This document shows, piece after piece, positions 62,606 to 64,000 of a DNA stretch of 64,000 nucleotides. Each line of letters starts with the position of its first letter. Within the stretch, counting starts at the first letter, position 1. Location of the stretch: contig NZ_JAIUHG010000013.1 in assembly GCF_020164955.1 (NCBI RefSeq), positions 106,609 through 170,608 of the forward strand. The letters run 5' to 3'. The position numbers and the translations under genes are program-made. The notes beneath the pieces are model-generated. The model was given only the letters and a program-made list of their open reading frames with translations. It made no database searches and was not told the DNA's origin. The stretch is from Mesorhizobium sp. CA8. Its GTDB lineage: Bacteria > Pseudomonadota > Alphaproteobacteria > Rhizobiales > Rhizobiaceae.

Positions 62606-64000
<1,395 letters not shown>

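Overview
The window reads as a chromosomal or large-replicon segment of a GC-rich alphaproteobacterium, most likely a Rhizobiales member close to Mesorhizobium. That is an inference from the protein repertoire: an ActABCDEF plus caa3 oxidase block, PaoABC-type aldehyde oxidase, a CheB/CheR-HWE kinase hybrid, several ABC importers and DUF2934/DUF2267 small proteins. I could not run a database search. Most neighbouring genes overlap by 4 to 8 bases (ATGA or GTGA type), which marks long operons.

Region 1-9.1 kb: the 3' end of a succinate-semialdehyde-type dehydrogenase with an overlapping alpha/beta hydrolase, a wrecked DUF2267 gene, a pyruvate-oxidase-like ThDP enzyme followed by a PCMT-erythromycin esterase fusion, then a run of very small proteins (acidic, secreted low-complexity, DUF2934, single-TM).

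Region 9.4-21.2 kb (minus strand): one respiratory operon, actABCDE-actF-(anchor protein)-SCO-coxB-coxA-coxC-coxD. It encodes alternative complex III and an A2-type caa3 oxygen reductase that would together oxidise quinol and reduce O2.

Region 21.5-36.7 kb: a periplasmic molybdenum aldehyde oxidase (paoABC-like), a fragment of a DUF296/PPC protein, a cysteine hydrolase, a GFA protein overlapping an ATP-dependent DNA ligase, a fragment of an FAD oxidoreductase, a metallophosphoesterase overlapping a nucleotidyltransferase, an FdhF/YdeP-type oxidoreductase, and a 1036-residue CheB/CheR/PAS/HWE kinase with an overlapping single-domain response regulator.

Region 37.0-45.3 kb: a ROK repressor divergent from a carbohydrate ABC importer operon with two short-chain dehydrogenases and a sugar-phosphate isomerase-like protein, ended by a perfect 10-bp hairpin. 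Region 45.9-53.1 kb (minus strand): a taurine/sulfonate-type ABC importer, a HutC/GntR regulator, a zinc dehydrogenase, a HisD-family enzyme and an SDR. This matches the gene set of 2,3-dihydroxypropane-1-sulfonate (hps) catabolism. The same 9-base word GCATATACA lies upstream of three of these transcription units.

Region 53.1-64.0 kb (minus strand): an unusual S10 carboxypeptidase-S53 sedolisin fusion split by a single-base frameshift, an unknown 212-residue protein, and a type I secretion cassette (Sel1-repeat protein, HlyD adaptor, ABC exporter with degenerate C39 domain). Just upstream of the exporter lies the 3' part of a large collagen-like gene (Gly-X-Thr triplets) that runs off the window end and has no start codon inside it.
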